The notes beneath the pieces are model-generated. The model was not told the origin of the DNA. It did no database searches and saw only the letters and a program-made list of their open reading frames with translations. Of a stretch of DNA of 23,410 nucleotides, positions 5,896 to 12,806 are shown piece by piece. Numbering within the stretch: position 1 is the first letter of the stretch; every line of letters begins with the position of its first letter. Source of the stretch: a virus; the IMG/VR virus record IMGVR_UViG_3300011116_000069, positions 1-23,410 of that record. One strand, written 5' to 3'. A program made the translations under genes and the position numbers.

Positions 5896-6435
5896 ATTGA
5901 CCCTTTTACAATTGCGTTTACTGCCATCTCAGCTATCAAACAAGGCGTTGCATTTTATAAAGATGCTAAAGCAGCGGGTAATGATGTTTCTAAAATAGCC
6001 AGAGAAATATCTGGTTACATAGGAAAGTTCTTTGATGCTCAAGAACAAGTAAAACAAGTAGTAGAAGAAGAAAAGAAAAACCCACCTAAAAATAAAAGTT
6101 TAAAAGCACAAGCACTAAATAACATATTAAATCAAATAGAACTAGAAAAACAAGCAGTCGAACTTAGAGAGTTTTTAATTTACCAAGTAGACCCAGAACT
6201 AGGTGCAGTGTGGAGTAGATTTGAAGAAGAATACGCAAGGTTACAAGAAGAACAATTACAAGAAAAACTTATAACAGAACGTAAAGCAAGGGAAGCAGCA
6301 TGGCAACGAAGAAAACTAATAAGCTCCCTGCAAGACAAAGCTCTACAAATAGGAGCAGTGAGTCTGATTACTATATACCTCCTCCTCCTGTTTTGGTTAA
6401 TAACAATGGACAGGAAAATAAGATGGGGTTTTTAA
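5896..6435 (+). CDS. Membrane protein with apparent ATT start, 179 aa
   Basis: An open frame runs from 5887 to 6435 with no ATG, GTG or TTG before GTG 6208. Related aquatic podophage proteins, as I recall them, begin M-D-P-[FI]-[TS]-I-A-F; here the codons are ATT-GAC-CCT-TTT-ACA-ATT-GCG-TTT, placing ATT where the initiator Met belongs. AGGAG (5885-5889) lies six bases upstream of this ATT. The protein has an N-terminal Ala/Lys-rich helix, a highly charged middle (about 50-130, Glu/Lys/Gln, likely coiled coil) and a C-terminal membrane segment (about 154-172, IGAVSLITIYLLLLFWLI). Its function is unknown; lysis or virion assembly is suggested by neighbours. The frame is well supported; the start codon is inferred. 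Confidence 0.65.
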   Translation: MDPFTIAFTAISAIKQGVAFYKDAKAAGNDVSKIAREISGYIGKFFDAQEQVKQVVEEEKKNPPKNKSLKAQALNNILNQIELEKQAVELREFLIYQVDPELGAVWSRFEEEYARLQEEQLQEKLITERKAREAAWQRRKLISSLQDKALQIGAVSLITIYLLLLFWLITMDRKIRWGF

Positions 6436-6593
6436 TTGGTTTAATTATAATGGTGTTTGTATTTGTTATAATGTTGCCTGTAATTGGGTTTATGTTAATG
6501 GATATTAACACTGTTAGGCAAGAGGTACATTACGAAGTAAAAAAAATAGAACAACTTCGTAAAGAGTTAGAACACGAAAAGGATAAAAAATGA
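6300..6593 (+). CDS. Small membrane/coiled-coil protein overlapping the previous gene
   Basis: A 97-residue protein: a basic, Pro-rich N-terminus (about 1-41, including PPPP), a strongly hydrophobic segment (about 43-68, GFLIGLIIMVFVFVIMLPVIGFMLM) and a C-terminal coiled coil (IEQLRKELEHEKDKK). It overlaps the preceding gene out of frame by 136 bp if the start is 6300 (GGGAAG seven bases upstream). A second start at 6423 (AGGA at 6411-6414) would give 57 residues and only a 13-bp overlap. Membrane anchor plus charged helix in a lysis cassette resembles inner-membrane spanins, but this is structural analogy. It ends in an ATGA overlap with the holin gene. Confidence 0.55.
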   Translation: MATKKTNKLPARQSSTNRSSESDYYIPPPPVLVNNNGQENKMGFLIGLIIMVFVFVIMLPVIGFMLMDINTVRQEVHYEVKKIEQLRKELEHEKDKK

Positions 6594-7102
6594 TTCCAAT
6601 TTTAGGTGCATTACTAGGGACACTAGCAGAGAATGGATTAAACTTATTATCAAGTGCTATTCAAGCCAAAGGTAAGGAAGTAGTTGAAAACACTTTAGGT
6701 GTTAAAATTCCTGATAATCCTAGTCCAGAAGATGTAGCTAAACTTCGTGAACTACAGTATGCACATGAAGAACGTCTTTTAGAACTTGGCATTGAGAAAG
6801 CCAAGATGGAACTTGCTGAACTTGAGATGTTCGCTAAAGCTGCACAAAATGAAGAAAATAATGTGTCTAATAGATGGACAGCAGATATGTCTTCTGATTC
6901 ATGGTTATCAAAGAATATTCGCCCTATGTCACTTATAGCTATATTCTTTGGTTACTTTTTGTTTGCTATGATGAGTGCTTATGGTCTTAACGCAAATGAG
7001 TCGTATGTACAACTTCTTGGTCAATGGGGTATGCTTATAATGGGTGCATACTTTGGTGGTAGAACAATTGAAAAACTGGCTGATTTAAGGGGTAAAAAAT
7101 GA
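6590..7102 (+). CDS. 3-TM holin (GTA holin family-like)
   Basis: A 170-residue protein resembling the 3-TM holin family described from gene transfer agents (Pfam GTA_holin_3TM). An amphipathic N-terminal hydrophobic segment (about 1-25) is followed by a charged helical region (about 45-95, Glu/Lys/Leu-rich), then WLSKNIRPMSLIAIFFGYFL (about 104-123), typical of the family, and a last hydrophobic segment (about 140-157). It would permeabilise the inner membrane so that the endolysin encoded next can reach peptidoglycan. AAGGA precedes the start, and it is joined to both neighbours by ATGA overlaps, which fits translational coupling within the lysis cassette. Confidence 0.75.
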   Translation: MIPILGALLGTLAENGLNLLSSAIQAKGKEVVENTLGVKIPDNPSPEDVAKLRELQYAHEERLLELGIEKAKMELAELEMFAKAAQNEENNVSNRWTADMSSDSWLSKNIRPMSLIAIFFGYFLFAMMSAYGLNANESYVQLLGQWGMLIMGAYFGGRTIEKLADLRGKK

Positions 7103-7437
7103 GTCTATCAGACCAACAAGCAGCTTTCCTGTTAGACATGTGTAAGCTTATTCAATATGCTACAGAGCAAGGTTTTAAAGTGACAGGTGGAGAACTTGCA
7201 CGTACACCAGAACAACAGGCTATTTATTTTAAAACAGGTCGTTCTAAGACAATGAACTCCATTCATTTAAAACGTTGTGCAATTGATTTAAACTTCTTTA
7301 AAGATGGTAAAATTATTTGGGATAAAGAAACTATTAGACCACTAGGTACATATTGGGAAAGTCTTCACCCTAAAAATCGTTGGGGTGGTAATTTTAAGTC
7401 ACTTGTAGATTGTCCACACTTTGAAAGGAACGTTTAA
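7099..7437 (+). CDS. M15-family peptidase, probable endolysin
   Basis: A 112-residue single-domain zinc peptidase of the D-Ala-D-Ala carboxypeptidase/VanY type (M15). The zinc-binding SxHxxxxAxD pattern is seen at Ser54, His56 and Asp63 ([15 protein letters not shown]), and the third ligand is His107 (CPHFE), after the typical W-GG region (RWGGNF). The expected N-terminal helix and GGELART segment are present, so it looks complete and active. There is no signal peptide, consistent with release through the holin encoded just upstream. As in phage T5 and related lysins, it would cleave the peptide cross-links of peptidoglycan. Confidence 0.85.
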   Translation: MSLSDQQAAFLLDMCKLIQYATEQGFKVTGGELARTPEQQAIYFKTGRSKTMNSIHLKRCAIDLNFFKDGKIIWDKETIRPLGTYWESLHPKNRWGGNFKSLVDCPHFERNV

Positions 7438-7438
7438 C

Positions 7439-7606
7439 ATGCCATTGAAAAAAGGAAGTAGTCAAAAAACAATCTCTGCTAACATTAAAGCAGAAATGAA
7501 AAAGGGTCATCCACAGAAGCAAGCAATTGCAATGGCACTAAGTGCTGCTGGTAAGTCCCTACCTAAACGTGGTCAACGTACAGCTAAAAACAAAGCTAAA
7601 AAATGA
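7439..7606 (+). CDS. Small basic phage protein (DUF6496-like), 55 aa
   Basis: A 55-residue, strongly basic protein with a KKGSS...[24 protein letters not shown] core and a Lys/Arg-rich tail. This pattern matches a small family common in aquatic phages that I know as DUF6496. The start at 7439 is chosen because AAGGAA lies at suitable distance; an upstream in-frame ATG at 7421 lies inside the endolysin gene. Its charge suggests nucleic-acid binding, but no function is established. It overlaps the next gene by ATGA. Confidence 0.65.
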   Translation: MPLKKGSSQKTISANIKAEMKKGHPQKQAIAMALSAAGKSLPKRGQRTAKNKAKK

Positions 7607-7845
7607 AACTGGCATATGTTGAATGGGAAGATGCTGCCGACTTGGATGATACTCCTTGGGGCTTCCATGACGACAGTTTTATATATCAACCTGTAATTGC
7701 ACATCAAGTAGGATTTGTTTTGTATGATGGGCCTGAAGGTATGGTGTTAACAGCCTCTTATATTGGTGATGGAACATATGGTTGTCGTTCACAAATACCT
7801 AGAGGTATGATTCGTAATGTAACTATAATTGATGACCATGATTGA
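7603..7845 (+). CDS. Conserved-looking hypothetical protein, 80 aa
   Basis: An acidic 80-residue beta-rich protein with the pattern [35 protein letters not shown], ending in IDDHD. I have seen similar small proteins in phages (hydrophobic strands, a D..YG turn, then IPRG.I), but no function is known. It has no membrane segment. It begins at an ATGA overlap, and its 3' end overlaps the next gene by about 14 bp. Confidence 0.6.
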   Translation: MKLAYVEWEDAADLDDTPWGFHDDSFIYQPVIAHQVGFVLYDGPEGMVLTASYIGDGTYGCRSQIPRGMIRNVTIIDDHD

Positions 7846-8317
7846 TAGAACACAGTTTTTAGATGGTAGTGGTAAACGTGTTATCCTTGGCTTGTTCAAG
7901 GAATTTGCTCGTGTAGATGTAAAGTTTAAACCTGTATACACACTACAACACTGTAAAGATGTATTCCTAGAGTGTCGTGACCCCTCTGAATACTCTGTTG
8001 CTATGGCACTACTAGGAGATTGGGAACACTGGTTAGAAGTACGTAACCATGCTCTCATTAAACCACACGTAGACAAATGGCAAGCAGAGTTGGCAGTGAA
8101 GTTACAGTCTGAAGCCATTGCACAAATGAAACAACATGCACGTCTTCCCGGTGGTACAGCAGCCGCTAAATGGCTTGCTGAGAAGGGTTATGTAGATGGT
8201 GGTGTTAAGAAGCCTGTAGGTCGTCCTAAAGAGGTTAAAGAGGTTGTAGCACCCTCTACAGGCCGTATAGCAGGTGATATGGCTAGACTTGGTATTGTTG
8301 TAGGAGGAAAAAAATAA
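7832..8317 (+). CDS. Putative small terminase subunit / DNA packaging protein
   Basis: A 161-residue protein resembling the packaging-associated proteins encoded upstream of the large terminase in T7-like aquatic phages. Recognisable parts are RDPSEYSVAMALLGDWEHWLEVRNHALIKPHVDKWQAELAVKLQSEAIAQMKQHA (about residues 50-105, in sections), a KWLAEKGYVDGG helix, and the GRPKE linker near 138. Small terminases recognise viral DNA and load the large subunit. The exact start is uncertain: ATG 7832 and ATG 7838 are both possible and no clear ribosome-binding site is visible, so coupling to the preceding gene is likely. It ends TAATG into the HNH-like gene. Confidence 0.6.
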   Translation: MTMIDRTQFLDGSGKRVILGLFKEFARVDVKFKPVYTLQHCKDVFLECRDPSEYSVAMALLGDWEHWLEVRNHALIKPHVDKWQAELAVKLQSEAIAQMKQHARLPGGTAAAKWLAEKGYVDGGVKKPVGRPKEVKEVVAPSTGRIAGDMARLGIVVGGKK

Positions 8318-8583
8318 TGCCTTATATGACGAATGGTAAAAGAGACTATAAGAAACAACAAGCCTATGATGGTAAACCATCTGTTGTTAAAGATAGGGCT
8401 AAACGTAATGGTGCTAGACGTAAACTTATGGAAGAAGGTAAAGTTAGTAAAGGTGATGGTAAGGATGTAGACCATAAGAAACCGCTTAGTAAAGGTGGTG
8501 GCAACAAGCGTAGTAATTTACGTGTTACTAGTAAGAGTAACAATAGAAGTTTCTCACGCACTAAAACAGGGAAGATGAAATAA
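8317..8583 (+). CDS. HNH-endonuclease-like small protein
   Basis: An 88-residue basic protein with an HNH-like core (KDVDHKKPLSKGGGNKRSN, then LRVTSKSNNRSF). The DH pair and the N of NLR match the first two HNH positions, but the third is Asn (SNNRSF) rather than His, and the zinc-binding Cys pairs of many HNH nucleases are absent. HNH proteins encoded beside terminases take part in packaging in several phages (for example HK97 gp74), so a packaging role is plausible. AGGAGG lies upstream of the start, and TAATG overlaps join it to both neighbours. It contains an exact GTTACTAGTAA motif (8524-8534). Confidence 0.65.
   Translation: MPYMTNGKRDYKKQQAYDGKPSVVKDRAKRNGARRKLMEEGKVSKGDGKDVDHKKPLSKGGGNKRSNLRVTSKSNNRSFSRTKTGKMK
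8525..8534. repeat. TTACTAGTAA motif, copy 4 (coding)
   Basis: Exact copy preceded by G, read in frame as V-T-S-K in the HNH-like gene. Confidence 0.65.
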
Positions 8584-8726
8584 TGGCTGGTTTATATGAG
8601 AACATTCATAAAAAACGTAAACGCATAAAAGAAGGTAGTGGTGAAAAGATGCGTAAACCGGGTACTAAAGGTGCTCCTACAGCTAAGCAGTTTAAACAAG
8701 CTGCTAAAACCAAAAAGGTAAAATAA
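8583..8726 (+). CDS. Small basic phage protein, 47 aa
   Basis: A 47-residue protein: MAGLYENIHKKRKRI, a GEKMRKPGTKGAPTAKQF core and a Lys-rich end. Very similar small proteins (MAGLYxNIHxKRKRI...GEKMRKPG) recur in phage genomes. The TAATG overlap with the preceding gene and another with the next support translation. High positive charge suggests nucleic-acid binding or a virion-associated role, which is inference. No domain is visible. Confidence 0.65.
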   Translation: MAGLYENIHKKRKRIKEGSGEKMRKPGTKGAPTAKQFKQAAKTKKVK

Positions 8727-8932
8727 TGTTTGTAATTGAATTTGCATTATGCTTGACATTGACTGAGTGTATATCACCTATTGTGGACAAACCCCGTAGT
8801 AAACACGAGACATACGAAGCATGTATGCAAGTTGCTTATTACAAAGCATTAGAACTATACATGATGAATGAACGACCTAACTTAACAGTTAGTTATCAAT
8901 GTAAGCCAGAACAAATTGGAGATGATGTATGA
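8726..8932 (+). CDS. Small Cys-containing hypothetical protein, 68 aa
   Basis: A 68-residue protein that starts with a short hydrophobic run (MFVIEFALCLTLTEC) too short for a clear signal peptide, then DKPRSKHETYEACMQVAYYKALELY and a C-terminal QCKPEQ. Four Cys residues (9, 15, about 33 and about 60) could form disulfides. It resembles small Cys-bearing phage proteins of unknown function. TAATG and ATGA overlaps connect it to its neighbours. A secreted or virion role cannot be shown. Confidence 0.55.
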   Translation: MFVIEFALCLTLTECISPIVDKPRSKHETYEACMQVAYYKALELYMMNERPNLTVSYQCKPEQIGDDV

Positions 8933-9201
8933 TTAAGAAGGGTTCAGAAACATTTTCTGGATATAACAAACCTAAACGCACACCAAGTCATCCTACTAAA
9001 AGCCATGCTGTATTAGCTAAAGTAGGTGATAAAGAAAAGCTTATTCGATTTGGTCAACAAGGTGTATCAGGCAGTCCTAAAAAAGAAGGTGAGTCTGAAT
9101 CCTATCGTAAGCGTAGAGAGAGTTTTAAAGCTCGACATGCAAGCAACATTGCTAAAGGTAAGATGAGTGCTGCATATTGGGCAGATAAGGTTAAGTGGTG
9201 A
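8929..9201 (+). CDS. Conserved small basic phage protein, 90 aa
   Basis: A 90-residue basic protein with the pattern SGYNKPKRTPSHPTKSHAVL, then KLIRFGQQGVSGSP, ERRESFKARHASNIAKGKMSAAYWADKVKW in parts. This arrangement (FNKPKRTP.HPTKSH...IRFGQQG...KARH..NI..GKMSAAYWA..VKW) recurs in many phages beside the terminase, but its function is unknown. It starts at an ATGA overlap and overlaps the large terminase by 7 bp, which suggests coupled expression with packaging genes. Confidence 0.65.
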   Translation: MIKKGSETFSGYNKPKRTPSHPTKSHAVLAKVGDKEKLIRFGQQGVSGSPKKEGESESYRKRRESFKARHASNIAKGKMSAAYWADKVKW

Positions 9202-10721
9202 CTGAAAAAGAACTGGTTAAACAGGCAGCGGAAGCTGACCTTCTGACGTTCATTAAACTTATTGCACCACATCGTATGCTAGGTGCAGTGCATGAGGAAT
9301 TGTGCTCATGGTGGAGCAGAGAAGATGCTAAAGACAATCAACTTGTCCTATTACCACGTGACCATCAAAAGAGTGCAATGATTGCTTATAGGGTTGCTTG
9401 GTGGGTTACAAAGCATCCTGAGACAACTATTCTGTATGTGTCAGCTACAGCTAATTTGGCTGAAAAACAACTTAAAGCTGTTAAAGATATATTCTTATCA
9501 GATATATATAGATTCTATTGGCCTGAGATGGTCAATGATATGGAAGGTAAACGAGAGCGTTGGTCTATGGATGAAATTTCTGTAGACCACCCTAAGCGTA
9601 AAGCAGAAGGTATTCGTGATGCTACGATTAAGGCAGCAGGTATTACAGCTAACGTTACAGGATTACATTGTAATGTAGCTGTGCTAGATGACGTTGTAGT
9701 GCCTGATAATGCCTATACACAGCTAGGTAGAGATCAGGTTAGAGCATTCTACTCACAACTATCTTCAATTGAATCTACAGGTGCTAAAGAGTGGGCTGTA
9801 GGTACTCGCTACCATCCCGGAGACTTGTACAAAGACATGATGGAAATGACTGAAGTGTACATGTCTGATGATGATGAGACAGAGATTGAGAATGAAGTGT
9901 ATGAAGTATTTGAGCGTGTAGTAGAGACAGGTGGTGAGTTCCTTTGGCCTAAACAACGTAGGGCAGATGGTAAGACATTTGGCTTTGATGCAAAAGAACT
10001 TGCACGTAAGAAGGCTAAGTACTTAGATGTAACACAGTTCTATGCTCAATATTATAACAATCCTAATGCTGTAGAAACACAACTTATTGATCGTAGTAGA
10101 TTTAACTATTATGAACGTGATAAGATTGAAAACTTTAGTGGAGCGTGGTATTTTGGAGACAAACTTTTACACATTTATGCTGCTATGGATTTTGCTTATT
10201 CTATTGGCACAAACTCTGACTACACTGTTATTATGGTGGTTGGAGTAGATGAAGATAATAATTTTTATGTCTTAGATATTGACAGATTTAAAACTAATAA
10301 AATATCTGTTATGTATGATAAGGCAGAACTTATATATCGTAAATGGAAGTTTAAGAAAATGCGTTGTGAAGTAGTAGCTGCACAGCGTCTTATTGTTGGA
10401 CAGTTTAAAGATTATATGCGTAGTCAAAACATTGTATTTACAATTGACGAATATAATCCCCCTAAGAATATGCGTAAAGCAGAGCGTATAGCTACAATCT
10501 TAGAACCACGTTATAATAATAACCAGATATGGCATTATAAAGGTGGTAATTGTCAAACACTAGAAGAAGAACTAATGATGAATAATCCTGAGCATGATGA
10601 TATTAAGGATGCATTAGCTTCTTGCATTGAGATTTGTAAAGCACCTATGTCTAATCGGACATGGGGAAAGCGCACTAATGTAGTCGCTTTTAATTCAAAA
10701 TATGGTGGCGTTTCTTATTAA
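9195..10721 (+). CDS. terL: Terminase large subunit
   Basis: A 508-residue ATPase/nuclease motor that cuts and packages viral DNA into the prohead. The ATPase part has a deviant Walker A (LPRDHQKS, residues 53-60), an adenine-binding region before it, a Walker B (VAVLDDVVV, Asp165-Asp166) and a coupling stretch (AVGTRYHPGDLY). The nuclease domain shows the first acidic residue at Asp332 (AAMDFAYSIG), a VDEDNNFYVLDI beta-hairpin and the HDDIKDALAS motif with Asp468 and Asp472. The start is GTG 9195 or GTG 9198, overlapping the preceding stop; no other nearby start exists. Length and motif order fit T7-type terminases. Confidence 0.9.
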   Translation: MVTEKELVKQAAEADLLTFIKLIAPHRMLGAVHEELCSWWSREDAKDNQLVLLPRDHQKSAMIAYRVAWWVTKHPETTILYVSATANLAEKQLKAVKDIFLSDIYRFYWPEMVNDMEGKRERWSMDEISVDHPKRKAEGIRDATIKAAGITANVTGLHCNVAVLDDVVVPDNAYTQLGRDQVRAFYSQLSSIESTGAKEWAVGTRYHPGDLYKDMMEMTEVYMSDDDETEIENEVYEVFERVVETGGEFLWPKQRRADGKTFGFDAKELARKKAKYLDVTQFYAQYYNNPNAVETQLIDRSRFNYYERDKIENFSGAWYFGDKLLHIYAAMDFAYSIGTNSDYTVIMVVGVDEDNNFYVLDIDRFKTNKISVMYDKAELIYRKWKFKKMRCEVVAAQRLIVGQFKDYMRSQNIVFTIDEYNPPKNMRKAERIATILEPRYNNNQIWHYKGGNCQTLEEELMMNNPEHDDIKDALASCIEICKAPMSNRTWGKRTNVVAFNSKYGGVSY

Positions 10722-10733
10722 AGGATATAATAA

Positions 10734-12497
10734 ATGAACGAGAATATACAAGTAAGTTATAATGATGACAGCTTAGCTAATAAGATTGCTGACATGTGGA
10801 CAAGGTGGGATACTGCCCGTAGCGTATGGAAATCTGACCAACAAGAGTTGCGTAATTATATCTTTGCAACTGATACACGTAAAACATCTAATAGTAAGTT
10901 GCCTTGGAAGAACTCCACTGTAACACCTAAGTTGACACAGATTAGAGATAATCTACATGCTAATTACATGGCTGCATTGTTTCCTTCTGAGAATTGGTTT
11001 TTCTTTGAGGCAACTGATAAGAATAAAGACTTGGCAGCTAAGAGACAGGCCATTGTAAACTATCTTAAACAGAAACTAAAAGCATCTAACTTTCAATTGT
11101 TGGTATCACAACTTGTATATGACTATATTGATTTTGGTAATGTAATTGTTACTTATGATTATGTACGAGATATTATTAGTGATAAAGAAGGCAATGTAGT
11201 TAATAGATATATTGGCCCTAAAGCCTATCGTATTAATCCTAATGACATTGTATTTAATCCATTAGCTGAAGACTTTAGTAAGACTCCTGTAGTACGGAGA
11301 ATGCTAAAATCAATTGGCGATTTGATGACAGACCTAGAAACAAAACCCAATCTTAACTACAGCAAAGCAGTTGTAGATAAGGCTATTTCTTTCCGTCAAA
11401 ACTATAGGGATGACCCTGAGTTTAAGAAAGAAGTTAATATGGCTATTGATGGTTTTGGTAGTGCTGATGAATATTTAGAAAGTGATATGGTTGAGTTGTT
11501 GGAATTCTGGGGTGACATTTATGACCCAGACACCAAGACATTATTGCGTAACCAACTCATTACAGTAATTGATCGCAAGTGGATTTTACGTAAACAACCT
11601 AATCCGTTGTGGACAGGCAACAAACCTATGCACCATTGTGGTTGGAGATTGCGCACAGATAACCTGTGGGCACAAGGCCCATTAGACCAGTTGGTAGGTA
11701 TGCAATATCGTATTGACCACCTTGAGAACTTGAAGGCAGACGTGTTTGACCTTATTGCCTACCCTGTTATGGTGATCTATGGCAACACTGTAGAGGAGTT
11801 TGAATACGAACCCGGTGCTACAATCTTTGTAGGAGATGAGGGTAAAGTAGACTTCCTTCGTCCTGATGCTACAGCATTGCAAGCAGACATGCAGATTGCT
11901 GAACTGATGGGTCGTATGGAGGAACTGGCAGGTGCTCCTAAGCAAGCTATGGGTATCCGTACTCCCGGTGAGAAGACCAAGTATGAAGTACAGACACTGG
12001 AGAATGCTGCTGGTCGTATCTTCCAAAGCAAGGTTAGCTGGTTTGAACGTAACATTCTAGAACCTTTGTTGAATGGTATGTTGGCTGAAGCTATTCGTAA
12101 CTTTGAAGGGGTAGAACGTATTCGTGCCATTGATGAGCAGTATAACACAGAAAGCTTTGTGGAAATCACTAAAGCAGACTTGATGGCAGAAGGTAAGATT
12201 TATCCTGTTGGAGCACGTCACTTTGCTGACCAAGCTAGATTTGTACAAGAGTTGACACAAACCATTGCTGCTGTACAAAGCATCCCCGGTGTGGCTGCAC
12301 ACATGTCAGGCAAGGCTATTGCTAAGGCTCTAGAGGAGAACTTGGGATGGCAGAACTACAAGATTGTACAGGATAATGCTTCTGTGTTTGAAGCAGCAGA
12401 AACACAACGATTGATGAACCAAGCCTCTGAAGACGTACAAACTGAAGCTGCCGTAGACCCAATGGGCGCACCAGTTGACATGGGACAAGGAATGTAA
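10734..12497 (+). CDS. Portal (head-tail connector) protein
   Basis: A 587-residue portal protein that forms the dodecameric ring through which DNA enters and leaves the head. The N-terminal region (WTRWDTARSVWKSDQQELRNYIF, then LPWKNSTVTPKLTQIRDNLHANYMAALFPSENWF) is typical of podophage portals, as are the central DxYRIDHLENLKADVFDLIAYP helix (MQYRIDHLENLK) and the GEKTKYEVQTLENAAGRIF region. AAAGGATATAATAA before the ATG supplies the ribosome-binding site. It follows the terminase by 12 bp and precedes scaffold and capsid genes, the normal order. Codon choice in the 3' part is more G/C-ending than in the 5' part. Confidence 0.85.
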   Translation: MNENIQVSYNDDSLANKIADMWTRWDTARSVWKSDQQELRNYIFATDTRKTSNSKLPWKNSTVTPKLTQIRDNLHANYMAALFPSENWFFFEATDKNKDLAAKRQAIVNYLKQKLKASNFQLLVSQLVYDYIDFGNVIVTYDYVRDIISDKEGNVVNRYIGPKAYRINPNDIVFNPLAEDFSKTPVVRRMLKSIGDLMTDLETKPNLNYSKAVVDKAISFRQNYRDDPEFKKEVNMAIDGFGSADEYLESDMVELLEFWGDIYDPDTKTLLRNQLITVIDRKWILRKQPNPLWTGNKPMHHCGWRLRTDNLWAQGPLDQLVGMQYRIDHLENLKADVFDLIAYPVMVIYGNTVEEFEYEPGATIFVGDEGKVDFLRPDATALQADMQIAELMGRMEELAGAPKQAMGIRTPGEKTKYEVQTLENAAGRIFQSKVSWFERNILEPLLNGMLAEAIRNFEGVERIRAIDEQYNTESFVEITKADLMAEGKIYPVGARHFADQARFVQELTQTIAAVQSIPGVAAHMSGKAIAKALEENLGWQNYKIVQDNASVFEAAETQRLMNQASEDVQTEAAVDPMGAPVDMGQGM

Positions 12498-12501
12498 TAT
12501 A

Positions 12502-12753
12502 ATGAATAAACTATTACTTAATAATAAACCTATAGATAGTACTAATGAAGAATTTATTAAAGCTTGGAATAACAGTAGTTATGTATTTGAAGCTTTATAT
12601 AAGACATTAACTGCTATGAGTGAAGATATTAACAATGTAAAAAAAGATGACTTTGATTGTCCTAATCATTATGCTAAGCTTAGTTATCAGATGGGACAGA
12701 CAAAAATGATTGATTTTATACTATCTTTGTTACCTGATTCTGCCAAAGGGTAA
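12502..12753 (+). CDS. Hypothetical protein, 83 aa
   Basis: An 83-residue acidic helical protein between portal and scaffold (NEEFIKAWNNSSYVFEALYKTL, later CPNHYAKLSYQMGQTKMIDFILSLLP). Not recognised. The start at 12502 is chosen over ATG 12475 because the latter lies within the portal gene; AAGGA is about 12 bases upstream, a long spacing. No membrane segment is present. It may be a small head-assembly protein by position only. Confidence 0.5.
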   Translation: MNKLLLNNKPIDSTNEEFIKAWNNSSYVFEALYKTLTAMSEDINNVKKDDFDCPNHYAKLSYQMGQTKMIDFILSLLPDSAKG

Positions 12754-12806
12754 CGTTTTTCAAAAACATGACACTAAGGCAGTCAACTTTTTAGGAGATA
12801 TTCCGC
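12754..12806 (+). promoter_or_regulatory. Leader of the scaffold gene
   Basis: A 53-bp gap, one of the few in the structural block. It contains an inverted repeat GTTTTT-C-AAAAAC (12755-12767) and AGGAG about 10 bases before the scaffold ATG. It may raise translation of scaffold and capsid, but no clear promoter is seen. Confidence 0.3.

Noticed and set aside
5891-5998. 35-codon open frame from ATG 5891
   Set aside because: It has a good ribosome-binding site but encodes a short unlikely peptide and competes with the long conserved-looking frame. No slippery heptamer was found that would link the two frames.
11401-11410. ACTATAGGGA, identical to the T7 promoter start region, and TATAGGGAGA near 16439
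   Set aside because: Both lie inside coding regions and lack matching upstream promoter bases; chance matches are likely.
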